Assembly: GCA_036245805.1 (NCBI GenBank)
Contig: BTRK01000006.1
Span: 46,803,257-46,867,256, forward strand
Direction of reading: 5' to 3'
DNA from: Pristionchus mayeri
Taxonomy: Eukaryota > Nematoda > Chromadorea > Rhabditida > Neodiplogasteridae
Length of the DNA stretch: 64,000 bases
Positions 22,115 through 33,500 of this stretch are shown here, piece by piece. Both the position numbers and the translations under genes were made by a program. Below the pieces are notes generated by a model. It was given only the letters and a program-made list of their open reading frames with translations, was not told the DNA's origin and did no database searches. The first letter of the stretch is position 1. Each line of letters opens with the position of its first letter.

Positions 22115-23928
22115 TCTTCCGAATTCTGCTTTAGTCGCAAAGTTCTAAAGGAACAGCTTCCAAAGATTTACATTCACCGGTTGTATTCGAATATACGTGT
22201 AATAGAAACATTTACGATATCACATGTACTTGACAATGGAGCGAACACAAGAATAAACACGCAAAATGAAAGTCATCAGAAATATCATTTTTCATTGTTC
22301 TAGTTACAATTTAATTGGATCCCCATTGTGTTGTGTGTGACAGGCACATAGTCCAGGATTAAAATATATTTAAATACAATTTTAATTTATATTTAAAAAT
22401 TATTCATAGTCAAACAAAATTATATCAATCGGCGAGAGAGTGTGTAGAATGAAGAGACCGTGGTATCCTTTCTCGAACTCTAGTGGAGATAAGTAAAATC
22501 CAAACCAACCACATTTAACGACCCAGTAAGGCTGTGCAACGAACGAGGACGAAGATATTAAATATACTCAAGACTACTTCGATCGTGTGCATTACCTTCT
22601 TCCCTTTTTGTTACCTTCTAGTTTATCACTTCACTATAATTCGGGTGTTTACTGCACCTGATCCCAGGTCGCTGGCCAATGTGAGTGCGCAATTTGCTGA
22701 CGTCATAGGCCAGCGAATTACCGCAAGAGGAAATATGAAACCTCGACCACATATCACGAATTTTGAAGTTCTGCTCTCAAAAACTATTCTACTGCACAAG
22801 GTTATGTCACAAGCGTATTCATGCACAGTAATCACTGATATGAGCTTTCTTTAAAATACTGTTGTTCAATTTTCTGAGTCTTTATCCATGAACACTTCCA
22901 AAATTGTCCTTGATGACGAGGCAACCGGAACGCATTATATTACACCCGGAATTACTGAAAATGACGCTAGTTGACATCAATTTCCACCGATCGTATCACC
23001 AGATCTTTTTCAAAGATCATCTGAAAACATCATTCAACTATTCATATATGAAGATCATAGATCTTGCATCACTCCATATTGAAGTTTAAACATGTAGTGT
23101 AAACAGAGAGCATACGGTAGTTAGGTGCAGCTAGGGAACAGCCTATATCAAATCGCTTCGCTCCTAAAATATCGCCCATTGAGCAATCGCCTGACTTTCC
23201 TCGTTGTACACGCTCTCTCGTCTCACTAACCGATGAGAGTGTGTGGGGACGGAGAGAGCGAGACCTTTGATCCCCCCCATTCCATTCTTCCGGAGCCTCT
23301 TAGAATTGTTAGAAGAACAACCACACATAAAGTGTGTTTTGATAGACGCTAAGTATTGACGCAAATGTCCTACATTTTTGCACCCTTCCCTCTAAGATCC
23401 GTGTGTACCTCTTCAGTTCCTGAAAGTTGGTTCTCGCTTAGTGCAATAGTTCCATGTTTGTAGCGGCCAGGGTAGAGGAAGGCGAGGTTCCGTAGAATAG
23501 CTTTTGATAAACAGAGTTGAGATTGATTTTCACGTGCAAATTGTTCAAAGCTTGTCCTTTGTCTACCAAGTCCGGAATGTAAAATGATCAATGTTCATCT
23601 ATGTAAATATTTTATCTCGCTTGTAAATTGATACTAGATAGAGAATAGGCAATAATAAAATCGTGCTGAAGCGACAGGTTCTGCACATCTACAACTGATC
23701 CAGACTATAAACAGTACTCAATACATCATGCAGTGGTTGTCAGATCATTGGAAAGAAATAGTACGCAGCACTTTGAAATTGCTATTGACAAACGATGCGC
23801 TAAAATTATCGTGTCAACATTATGCGCTGAAAGTACGTGCGTAAAAAGTCAAGAGATCAAATTGGTCACCTCTTTGATTAGTTGGTCTTAGAACTGGTCG
23901 TTATTTGCATGTCATCAATCATCCTGAG

Positions 23929-24065
23929 AGTACGTGACTTTTTCGAACTATCTAGGAAGAATGTGCAGAGAAACGTGCACTTTACCCATGGATCACAATT
24001 GCATCAGGCGAAAACGGCCCATGCTCCGCCCCTTCCAATTATCATCGCGTCGGCAGTATAAAATG
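23929..24065 (+). promoter_or_regulatory. Conserved promoter block of peptide gene copy 5
   Basis: Same block as at copy 4, shifted by 2466: CTCCGCCCC near 24024-24032 and TATAAAA at 24057-24063, 124 bp before the ATG. Confidence 0.78.
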
Positions 24066-24180
24066 ACCGTTCCAAGTATTGACCACACACATCGCCTTCC
24101 TGTTTTTCAAGTGATCTTCAACTTAGTCTACTCTCTGCCACTTCTTTATCTACTTTGCATACTCAACCGTTCCATATATT

Positions 24181-24580
24181 ATGCTCAGCGTAAGTAATAC
24201 CGCTCAATTGATTTTACGCTCACTATCAATCCAAGAGTACCATTCGAGCAAGTAAGGCATATTTTCTTTAAAACGCCCGCTTTCAGATCATTGGCATTGC
24301 TCGCAGCTATCCTTACATCATGGGGGACAGGAATGATGGACAGCGATCTCGCACTAACTCAGAAGCCAGCTCCACTGCCTCTTCAGCATCTTCACCCGTA
24401 ACCAAGAAGAAGTGAGATTATCATATCTAAATTCTTAATGTTGATAATTTCCTTCAGGTCCAGCACCAATTCATTCACCCTCTGGATCAAGGTTCAAGAT
24501 GAAATGAAGGATCATCTCATTGAGCCATCATGTGAGTTTTGACGAGTTGTATGACAAATTTGAATGTATTTTTTTCAGGA
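24181..24580 (+). CDS. Small serine-rich peptide gene, copy 5
   Basis: Exons 24181-24189, 24287-24411, 24458-24531 and 24579-24580. The coding sequence is identical to copy 4 as far as I can see, so the product is the same 69 residues with a stop codon split across the last intron. The gene sits in tandem unit B. Confidence 0.75.
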
Positions 24581-24882
24581 TCTTCCGAATTCTGCTTTAG
24601 TCGCAAAGTTCTAAAGGAACAGCTTCCAAAGATTTACATTCACCGGTTGTATTCGAATATACGTGTAATAGAAACATTTACGATATCACATGTACTTGAC
24701 AATGGAGCGAACACAAGAATAAACACGCAAAATGAAAGTCATCAGAAATATCATTTTTCATTGTTCTAGTTACAATTTAATTGGATCCCCATTGTGTTGT
24801 GTGTGACAGGCACATAGTCCAGGATTAAAATATATTTAAATACAATTTTAATTTATATTTAAAAATTATTCATAGTCAAACT

Positions 24883-26395
24883 GCCAGCATTACACACCTT
24901 AGTCTGAATCAAGATTTGCGAACTATAGTTGAACATCTAATTCGACTAACTTATGAGCCACGAAAATGCAGTGTGAATAGCTTACCCTAGACTTTTACTG
25001 TCTGGTGAACAAACAGCGTAGTCTAATGTGAGGAAGATGAATTCAATCACTGATCACGATGAATCATTTACGCGTTGAAATTCCCTTCCTTCGTAATTTC
25101 TCTGACACTGAGATTGTTTATCTCATAATTCTCACTGTTCTCTGTTTAATTGGATGCGTATTACCGAATAACATGGAAATCATTGGGCAGTAGGGTTGCA
25201 ATAACGACTACCAGTTACATTTGCAAAGGGCAAGTGGGCGAATTCAATTTGCACATTGAGGTGAATTTGCAGAGTCAAATTAACATTCCTTGGAAAAAAA
25301 CGGGGAATTTCTCTTCTTCTTTGCCCAACAATCTTCCAAATATCGAAAAATCAAACAATCAAAGAAAATAAAAGATTCATGCCTCCACCCAAATCATACT
25401 GCATATAATAGGTGTTTGATGTGTCGCTGTCTGCATCCGTCTGAAGGCTAACCACTCGCTCAAACATATCACCAAGGTATCTCGAAAACCAGTCATTTTA
25501 GAGTTTCGACCACCCTCGTGAAAGATATTCTACTCGTCGAGATCTATCGATTTATTTTTTTTTTATGTGTAGATTGGACCATTTAGAACTGAGAAACGGC
25601 CAAAAAACGAAAATTTTGAAAAAATCGTCCGGGACTCCACTTACTATTTCGACATAACAGTCCTCGTTATATGAAAGATGGACAACATGGACCCCTACCA
25701 ATTTTGTTTGGAGAATCGAATGCAAAAATAATATCGAATGGGAATGAAGAAAAAAATCGATAAACATCGACAAAAAAACAGGTTTTTTGGCCAAAAGTCC
25801 CCGAAGCCGGCCTTCCCGGTTGAGGGGAGTGAAGACGAATTTGTAGATCTCGAAATTCCGCGTAAAATGGAAAAAAAAGTAGGCTGTACGATCAAAATTG
25901 GCCGATTCACGGTATCCCAAAGGGTAGATTACAAAAAATCGATAATGTCCGAAATTGACCGAACCAAGTGGACATACCTTCTTTAGACCCCCAATAGTAT
26001 CCATAAACTAAGTTTCATCGAAATCCGTGGCTATGACTTTTTTCTGGTGGCAAAAGGGGCTCGTTTTACTGCATTCTTACAGAAGACCCGTGTTAAAGGG
26101 TTTTATAAAGGTGAAAAGATGCGATGTGAACATCAGATATCGATGATTGATGTCCTCGTGAACTCAATCGTTCGCGACTCTTCTAGGTGATCTCTATGAA
26201 AGTTGTATCACTTGCGCCATTCTTTCCGGCTCGCCAACAATAACAGAGATCGATGTCTGACAAAGTGAAAACAATCCATTGATCACTCAGAGAAAGAGCA
26301 CATTACCTGCATCTATCCCGTGAATTTTTAATTATTGCATTTGTTTAACTTTTTTTTCGCGTTTATTTTCATTCCGAGTTCGCATGTTTTTTCGA
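24883..26395. other. Diverged array spacer with a probable inserted repeat
   Basis: The flanks match spacer downstream of other peptide genes: the ttctctgacactgagattgt stretch near 25097 recurs near 36043, and catt-gatcactcag near 26277 recurs near 36602. Between about 25480 and 26110 is extra sequence, absent from the related unit at 36.4 kb, that looks like an inserted element. A 150-codon minus-strand open frame lies in it (25552-26004), but the composition is T-rich and Phe-rich and I do not support it as a gene. Confidence 0.5.
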
Positions 26396-26510
26396 GCAAT
26401 GGTCTGACTCTTTTCAGTCTGCACGCTCTCACGTCTCTCTGACCGGTGAGAGAGCGTGCAAACCTAAGAGAGTCAGACGATTGCTCTCAATCTGAGTTCT
26501 CTGATCGCTC
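26396..26510. repeat. Hairpin repeat, diverged member
   Basis: Contains gcacgctctcacgtctctct and accggtgagagagcgtgcaa as an inverted pair, flanked by the inverted words gtctgactctttt and agagagtcagac. Related to the CTCTC/GAGAG hairpins in the palindrome arms and at 55 kb. Confidence 0.6.
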
Positions 26511-27350
26511 GCCAATTTGAGTGCATACTTTGCTGACGACACAAACACAAGGCAGAGTGCACAAAATGGAGTTGAGTTGTTGTACCTGAATGTTGCCGGA
26601 TTGGTCCTTAGTTTCGGACGGTATGTTCATTCAGAGAAACATTCGAATTAATTTTGAGAATGTATCATACATTGCTCACAAATTTGTGCATCACACAGCA
26701 CAATGGAGGGAGTTCCGAACTCAATCTATACAGTACTCCAATCACTGTCGTATCCACTTCCGTGGTTCATGTCGAAACATATATCAAGTGATGCTACCGT
26801 AACCTATTGTATAATTGACAGTTTATGTGTCATTATTGTATTATCTGATCGGGTTCTCCATCAGCACATCCAAAATTGTTCTAGATAACGAGAGAAGTTG
26901 AAGATTTTTTCTTACACCCGGAATTACAATGTAGGAATGACGCGATTTGACATCACTTTCCACCGAGTGTAACACCAGATAATTTTAAAGATCGAACCGA
27001 AACATCATCAGTATTCTTCATATTATGAGATAAAATCATCATGCCATGCGATCATCACTAATGGAATCATTTTTCAGGTAAGATTGCAATAACTGAGAGA
27101 TCAAAGCAATGGACTAGACGTGAATAACCCTGTTCCCAAATTGTCCCATTCCGACTCTGAGCCTCTCAACAGAACTCCCAGACATAATGCATGTTTGTTT
27201 TCATGTACGCAATTGCTTTTTATTTTTTGCCTCTACGATTTGTGATTGGCTCTCCAGGTGAATGTTGTTTGTATTTTAGTGTGCCAGTTCCTGGTGAAGT
27301 AGGTGACTTTTCAAGTGAAAAAAAACTAAACTTTTCAAGTGAAATAAATT
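26511..27350. repeat. Diverged array-unit spacer upstream of the nuclear receptor gene
   Basis: Contains blocks shared with 36.7-37.4 kb, 41.6-42.0 kb and 45.3-46.1 kb, such as gctgacgacacaaacacaag with ggagttgagttgttgt, acacccggaattacaat, and cccagacataatgcatgttt followed by tgattggctctccag. In other units these blocks lead into a peptide-gene promoter. Here the sequence breaks off near 27350, and the matching promoter resumes only at about 34860, so the receptor gene region splits this unit. Confidence 0.6.
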
Positions 27351-27565
27351 GTCTCATTTCATACTATTTCTGCATTTCGATAACCCCTTTATCACACTAT
27401 CAATGGGGGAGGGGTGTAGAAAAGGGCTAGATAGCGTGGGAAGACTGAGGGCGCAGAGAAGCAGAGCAAATTCGATAGTGCGCTCTTTCCACACGGCGCT
27501 TCAAAATCTGTCGCTATCATCTGCTTCGATTTCCACGTTTTATCAATTCCGCGTTTTGCCAAGCG

Positions 27566-30500
27566 ATGACCGGCAGGAAATGCCGCGCATGCGACGCCGA
27601 AACTCCCTTCTTCCATTATGGAATTGGCGTTTGCCGAGCCTGCTCGGTTTTCCACAGGTTCGATATACTTCAATTTGTTTTGTCATTGCTTGTGTGAACT
27701 GCTTGAAATTCTTTCATTGTTTATAACTAATGACCGGTTTCAGACGAGCGCGAAGTCGTAAGACACCATTTGTGTGCGTAAATGGACGGAGATGCACGAC
27801 AGAAGGTACAGCTGGCAACGAAAATTTAATGACGAACAAGTTTAGGCAATTTTCTGTGCAAGCTATGTCGCTATTACAAAATTAATCTTCTACTTGACCA
27901 GAAGGCGAAGGGAGAAGTCGAAAAGGTTAGAAACAAGGCATTTCGAATACATTGTTTGCTTATAATCACACAGTCCGATAAGCCGACACCGCCAGTACCG
28001 ACCACAACAACCGCATCACCGAATCATACCGCAATCATATCAATTATCGAGAGGCTGAAGCAATCGTACACGTGAGGCTAAAATTTTTAGGACCTGGACT
28101 AACAGTACTGATTCAGCGCTGTGTGCGCCATTCGTCGCATCTCCGAACTAGCAACACGATCTGATCACCAGAATGTGACGCCGATGGACTCAGCTACTGG
28201 CAATTATGTGAGCAACCGACTACAATCTCAAAAAGGTTCCGCCCGGCTGCATTTTTCCCGATATGCGTAATCAATGCACCGTAGTGCAATTTTGCGAGAT
28301 ATCACGTCTCTCACGAGAGAATCAGGACAAGCCTGGTACATTCGAAAAAGTCGATTTTGAGGTTTTGGCAATTCTTGGGGTAATCTGTCGTTCTGAATCC
28401 GATTCCGGGTCGATCTGCAGCATATCTTGTTCGGCGGCTGCAGCAGCGTTCTGCAGAGATTCGAAACTTTGCCTTTCGAGGTTCTGAAAATGGCTTCAAA
28501 TTTCTTCATGCAGGCTGAAATTTTGCCTGTATGCTTCAATTATGACCTACTTTGACTATTCGGACTAATTTTGAAGTAGGTCAACTGAATCGTTCTGAGC
28601 AGTTTTTCTGCTGTAACGTTTTTAGTTCAAACACAGACCAAACTTTTGCATCATTTAGAGAATTAAATTCTGCATCTCCATGATTTTTTTCAGATTTTAA
28701 CCATTCGGTCTTGAGGCTTTTTCAAGCGAAAAACTTTGAAAATGCGCATGAGGCGTCTGGCTGCACAGAGTGCTGAGAGCGTTAAGCGTTGCGCATCGAA
28801 TCCAGTGGTCGGGGGTTCGACTCCCAATAATAGCGAACATGTTTTGTACTTATCTAAATGCAACCTGCTCTATAATTACGCATTGCCAATTGTTCGCAAG
28901 TTCACATTTTGAATACGAAGTATGCGGGGAAACAGATCTGCTGAAACACGTCCCCTTCAAAGATTGCAAAGAGTAATTTATCAAGTAAATATGACTGAAT
29001 TACATTTTAAAGACAAACAAAACATGTTTGCTATCATTGGGAGTCGAACCCCCGACCACTGGATTCGAAGCGCAACGCTTAACGCACTCAGCACTCGGTG
29101 CAGCCAGGCGCCTCATGCGCATTTACACAGTTTTTCGCTTGAAAAAGCATTAAGACCGAATAGTAAAAATCTGAAAAAAAAATCATGGAGATGCAGAATT
29201 TAATTCTCTAAACGATGCAAAACTTTCTTCTGTGTTTGTTGCGAACTACAAACTTTACAGCAGAAAAAACTGCTCAGAACGATTCGGTTGACTTCAAAAT
29301 TAGTCCGAATAATCAAAGTACAACATAATTGAAGCCTACCGGCCAAATTTCAGCCTGCATGAATAAATTTGGGCTCTGTTACACTTTAGAGGTCCCATGT
29401 CAGTTTAGAGGTCCCATGGCATTTGCCAGTATAGAGGTCCCATGGTACTGTCAGTTTAGAGGTCCCATCCAGATTAGAGGTCCCAACCAGTTTAGAGGTC
29501 CCATCAGTTTAGAGGTCCCAAGAAATCCGACGACTCTCTGTGCTGGCCTTCAGAAAATTTTGGCAACTGTAACAGATATTCGACGACATTCAACAATTCT
29601 GACGGCCTCTAGAGATGGTTGACGGCCCTCAGAAAATTCTAAATGCTCTGAAAGTTTGTCGACAGCCATCAGAAAATGTGGACGGCACTGAGAGATGGTC
29701 GGCAGCTTTCAGAAAACTTTTTCAGGCTTGCGATGACCACTAAAAAAATATGTGGTCACTCACAAATGGTCGACGATCATCAGAAAATGTTGACAGAAAA
29801 TGTTCTCCTTCAGAGACATTAGACATTGCATGAGGTCATTCATGATTTTATTATTGATGCCAGAGCTTTTTTGGATATGTCAAAATTTTCCGAAGGTCTT
29901 CATAATTTTACAGTTGTCGTAAAAATTGAATGGGAGCCATCGGAATAAGGGGTGGGGTTCTGATGGATGTTTGATTATTCCGAAAAACATCGGAATTTTA
30001 GCAGTACCTTAATTTTCTGAAGGAATTCAGAATCTGAATACCACATTCGTAATTGTCTGAGGGACATAGGATATTTCACAAGGTCGCTGGGCATTCCTGA
30101 AGGTCGTCAACCGTCATTTCTCCGATACATAAGATTTTATGAGGACCGTCAGATTTTTTTAGAAGGCCATGCCGCATCTGGGAGGGCCGAAATCATATTT
30201 GGAATTTTTTGGGGCATCTGGAGAGTAAAAATGTTATTGAATGATGTCCATCAAGTCTGAAGACCGTCAGAATTTTCTGAAGACCGTCTGAAAGCGCAAT
30301 CATAATTTTCTGGAGGTCGTCGGGCTTCCATAAGGGCCGATATAATTTTTTGAAGGATTTATGCCATGCCTGAATGTTCGTTCGACATTTCTAAGGACCG
30401 TACACCATACAGTAGCGGACAAAAGTTTAGCCCCAAAATTCGAATTGCTATAACTTCATTCAAAATTGAGCTAGAGACTTATGGTTTGGACCATTCGATA

Positions 30501-33500
30501 GATGAATGTCAGGAGAAGGTAGTCATATGGTGCATGATCTGAAACCCAATTTTCGCGGGTTTCTGAATTTAATTTTCTGCGTCACAATATTCATGTATTT
30601 TTTGAAACTCAGCCGTAAATTGATGTTACCTCACACGAACCTGTGATGGAAGTATTACCATTGATGTTTACAATCAACTATCTGGCTTGCCCATTGAACA
30701 TCAGAAAGAGCTAATATATCGATTTTTCGAAGACCTCAGAAATATGTTTGGATGGCTGTATCTTCGGTCCCAGTTGAGTGATAGGGCTCATATTTTGCGG
30801 GTAGTATACACTAGTAATGAAGATACACTTTGCCAAGTTTGATACTGATCAGACAACAAATTTCAAAAATTGAAAAATTTTGGACCCCACTTTTCACGGA
30901 TGTGTAATCGAACTTAAACGCTATCGTAAAAATCCGCTTTTTGCAACTTTAAGCAGAAACTATTAATGAATAAATTTGCAAAATCGCAAAGTGAGACGAC
31001 TCTTCAAGCACAGTTTACAGCCTAATAGCCATCGAGGGTCAGATAGCCATGAGTCGTCAAACACGGTACAGGGTCAAATTGATTCTTATCTAATTACCCT
31101 AAAAAGCAGTTAACAGCTTCTCAAGTCCTAGATATACACATTCCTCATGTAATTGGATCCATTTTTAAAGACACTCTCGTGTTAGGCTAGGTCGCCTTTC
31201 GCTTCGGGCCATTTCGGACGACTTTCGCCGTTCTGACCCTCGATGGCTACTAGGCTGTAAAATGTGCTGGAAGAGTCTTCTCACTTTGCGATTTTGTACA
31301 TTTATTCATTAATAGTTTCTGCTTAAAGTTGCAAAAAGCGGATTTTTACGATAGCGTTAAAGTTCGATTCCACATCAGTGAAAAGTGGGGTCCAAAATTT
31401 TTCGATTTTTGAAATTTGTTGTCTGATCTCTATCAAATTTGGCAAAGAATATCTTCATTACTAATGTATAGTATCTTCAAAATATGAGCCCTATCACTCA
31501 ACTGGGACCGAAGATACAGCCATCCAAACATATTTCTGAGGTCTCGAAAAATCGATATATTAGCTCTTTCTGATGTTCAATGGGCAAGCCAGATAGTTGA
31601 TTGTAAACATCAATGGTAATACTTCCATCACAGGTTCGTGTGAGGTAACATCAATTTACGGCTGAGTTTCAAAAAATACATGAATATTGTGACGCAGAAA
31701 ATTAAATTCAGAAACCCGCGAAAATTGGGTTTCAGATCATGCACCATATGACTACCTTCTCCTGACATTCATCTATAGAATGGTCCAAACCATAAGTCTC
31801 AAGCTCAATTTTGAATGAAGTTATAGCAATTCGAATTTTGGGGCTAAACTTTTGTCCGCTACTGTATGTTAGATCTGAAATAATTTACTAAGGGACGTCG
31901 AAAATCTATCAGTACCTCTACAATTTTATCAGAACCGTAATATTTTACTTAGCGTATTCGGTTATTTTTTTCAAAGCGATAAAACATATCTGAGGGCTAT
32001 CGACCTAAGGCTGTCAGAATCGTCTGACGGACTTCGAACATCGGATTACACCCAGAAAAATCATAGATGAAGCCAACGAAACCTCCCAACAAAAATTCTC
32101 GGTCACTTTTAGATGGTACTATAACACTCTCGAAAAAAATTAAAAACCACTTAGAAAAATACTAACCTACATAGCATACACCACGATACAAATCTACGGC
32201 AACTCTGAAAAATCCTGAATGGTGCTGGAAATGTTACTCAATTTAGGCTACTTTAGAAAATCCCAACACACAATTGTGCAAAGTAGGGTGTTAATTGTAA
32301 CTTCAAAGTTATGTACATCAAGCATTTGCCCCGTAGTTTAGTGCCGCCTGACCGTTTAGGAATCTTCGATCATCTCTGAGATCGGTCAGATTTTTTTGAG
32401 GACCGTCTACCTTCTCTGACACAAATTTATGAGTTTGCGCCGTTTAGGCGCGCCTTCCCATTACGATAATCAAATACACCATGTTCGATCTACTCTCCAA
32501 TAGGACGATGTATTTCGTAATTTTGCCAACGAATTTCGAAAGGATCTCAAAAAAGATAGAAACGGGTCAAATCAACATGAAGTCGCGGAATGATCGAGTG
32601 TGTTAATAATCGATATTCCTTTGAATTCATCGATACGACAACATCTGGACTAGGGAAAACGACTATGGACATATTTGTCGACATATCAGTAGGATCGAAC
32701 ACATCTGCTGTGTTGGGACAACTCTTCTGATGTGACCTCTAAACTGAATGTGATATATATGGACCGTAAGGTAACTATTCGTTTGGGACCTCTAAACTGA
32801 CAACGGACAATCATGGGACCTCTAAACTGGATGGGACCTCTAAACTGATGGGACCTCTAATCTGATGGGACCTCTAAACTTTAAGCAGTTGCCACGTAAC
32901 CTTACCATTTTTGTTGGGACCTCTAAACTGCCAAGGGACCATCATGGGACCTCTAAACTGTCATGGGACCTCTAAAATGGATGGGACCTCTAAATTGTCA
33001 TGGGACCTCTAAACTGACATGGGACCTCTAAAGTGTAACTGACGAAATTTGAAGCCATTTTCAGAACCAGATTCAGAACGACAGATTACCAGAAGAATTG
33101 CCAAAACCTCAAAATCGACTTTTTCGAATCTACCAAGATATTGGCGTTTTGTCCTGATTCTCTCGCGAGAGTCGTGATATGATCAAGTTCTCATTATATT
33201 TAATCATTGTGCGCTTCACAAACCACATTCACCAATAACAACGATGGTAAAGCGACCATTTGAGGATCTGCTCCCATCAACACCCGCTTTCATGAACGAG
33301 AGTGGTCGAATACTGGCAACGTCACTCGTAGAATTCGCGACTACATCATTCGATGAGTTTGCTACATTCTCACGGGATGAGCAGGTGAGGTTCAGTTCGA
33401 ATTTTGATCGAAAAAATGATTATTCAAAACAATGACAAGGTTGCAGTGGCTGCTGCTGAGCTCCTTCCTGAAGCCTTTCCACGTATCTGACAGTGCCTTT

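Larger units (their letters stand above)
19975..22419. repeat. 2.47 kb tandem unit A, right arm
   Basis: Direct repeat of 22441-24882 at offset 2466, with only a few differences (for example near 20139, 20684 and 21331). The two units are separated by about 20 bp containing aaaattatatcaatc. The unit contains peptide gene copy 4. Confidence 0.92.
11708..23143 (-). repeat. Right arm of giant palindrome
   Basis: Inverted copy of 1-11436. Gene content is the same in reverse orientation. Within the exons of the secreted-protein gene, the two differences I found from the left arm are both synonymous in my model (TAC/TAT Tyr and TCA/TCT Ser). Confidence 0.97.
22441..24882. repeat. 2.47 kb tandem unit B, running beyond the mirrored region
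   Basis: Second direct copy of the unit. It shares sequence with unit A until cattcatagtcaaac at 24882, where unit A continues into aaaattatatc but unit B continues into unrelated tgccagcattacac. Its last 1.74 kb lie outside the part of the palindrome that can be checked in this window. Confidence 0.92.
28503..29362. repeat. Palindrome with a tRNA-like sequence in each arm
   Basis: Paired positions sum to about 57865, centre near 28932: tcatgcaggctgaaatttt on the left against aaatttcagcctgcatga on the right. Each arm carries a tRNA-like stretch. Confidence 0.75.
28284..33190. mobile_element. Large composite inverted-repeat element in intron 5 of the receptor gene
   Basis: Outer inverted repeats match between about 28284-28502 and 33040-33190: gattttgaggttttggcaat on the left against attgccaaaacctcaaaatc on the right, with ggttctgaaaatggcttcaa against its complement. 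Inside are a tRNA-containing palindrome, inverted minisatellite blocks, degenerate gaccgtc-type repeats and a Tc1-like element. No transposase was found. The whole block accounts for the intron's size. Confidence 0.7.

Noticed and set aside
25552..26004. 150-codon minus-strand frame
   Set aside because: Phe-rich, lies in a probable inserted repeat, no conserved motif, and the opposite strand is equally open.
28814..28824. Functional tRNA gene at 28755-28840
   Set aside because: The B box is perfect but the T stem pairs at only three of five positions and I could not fit a full cloverleaf; listed only as tRNA-like.
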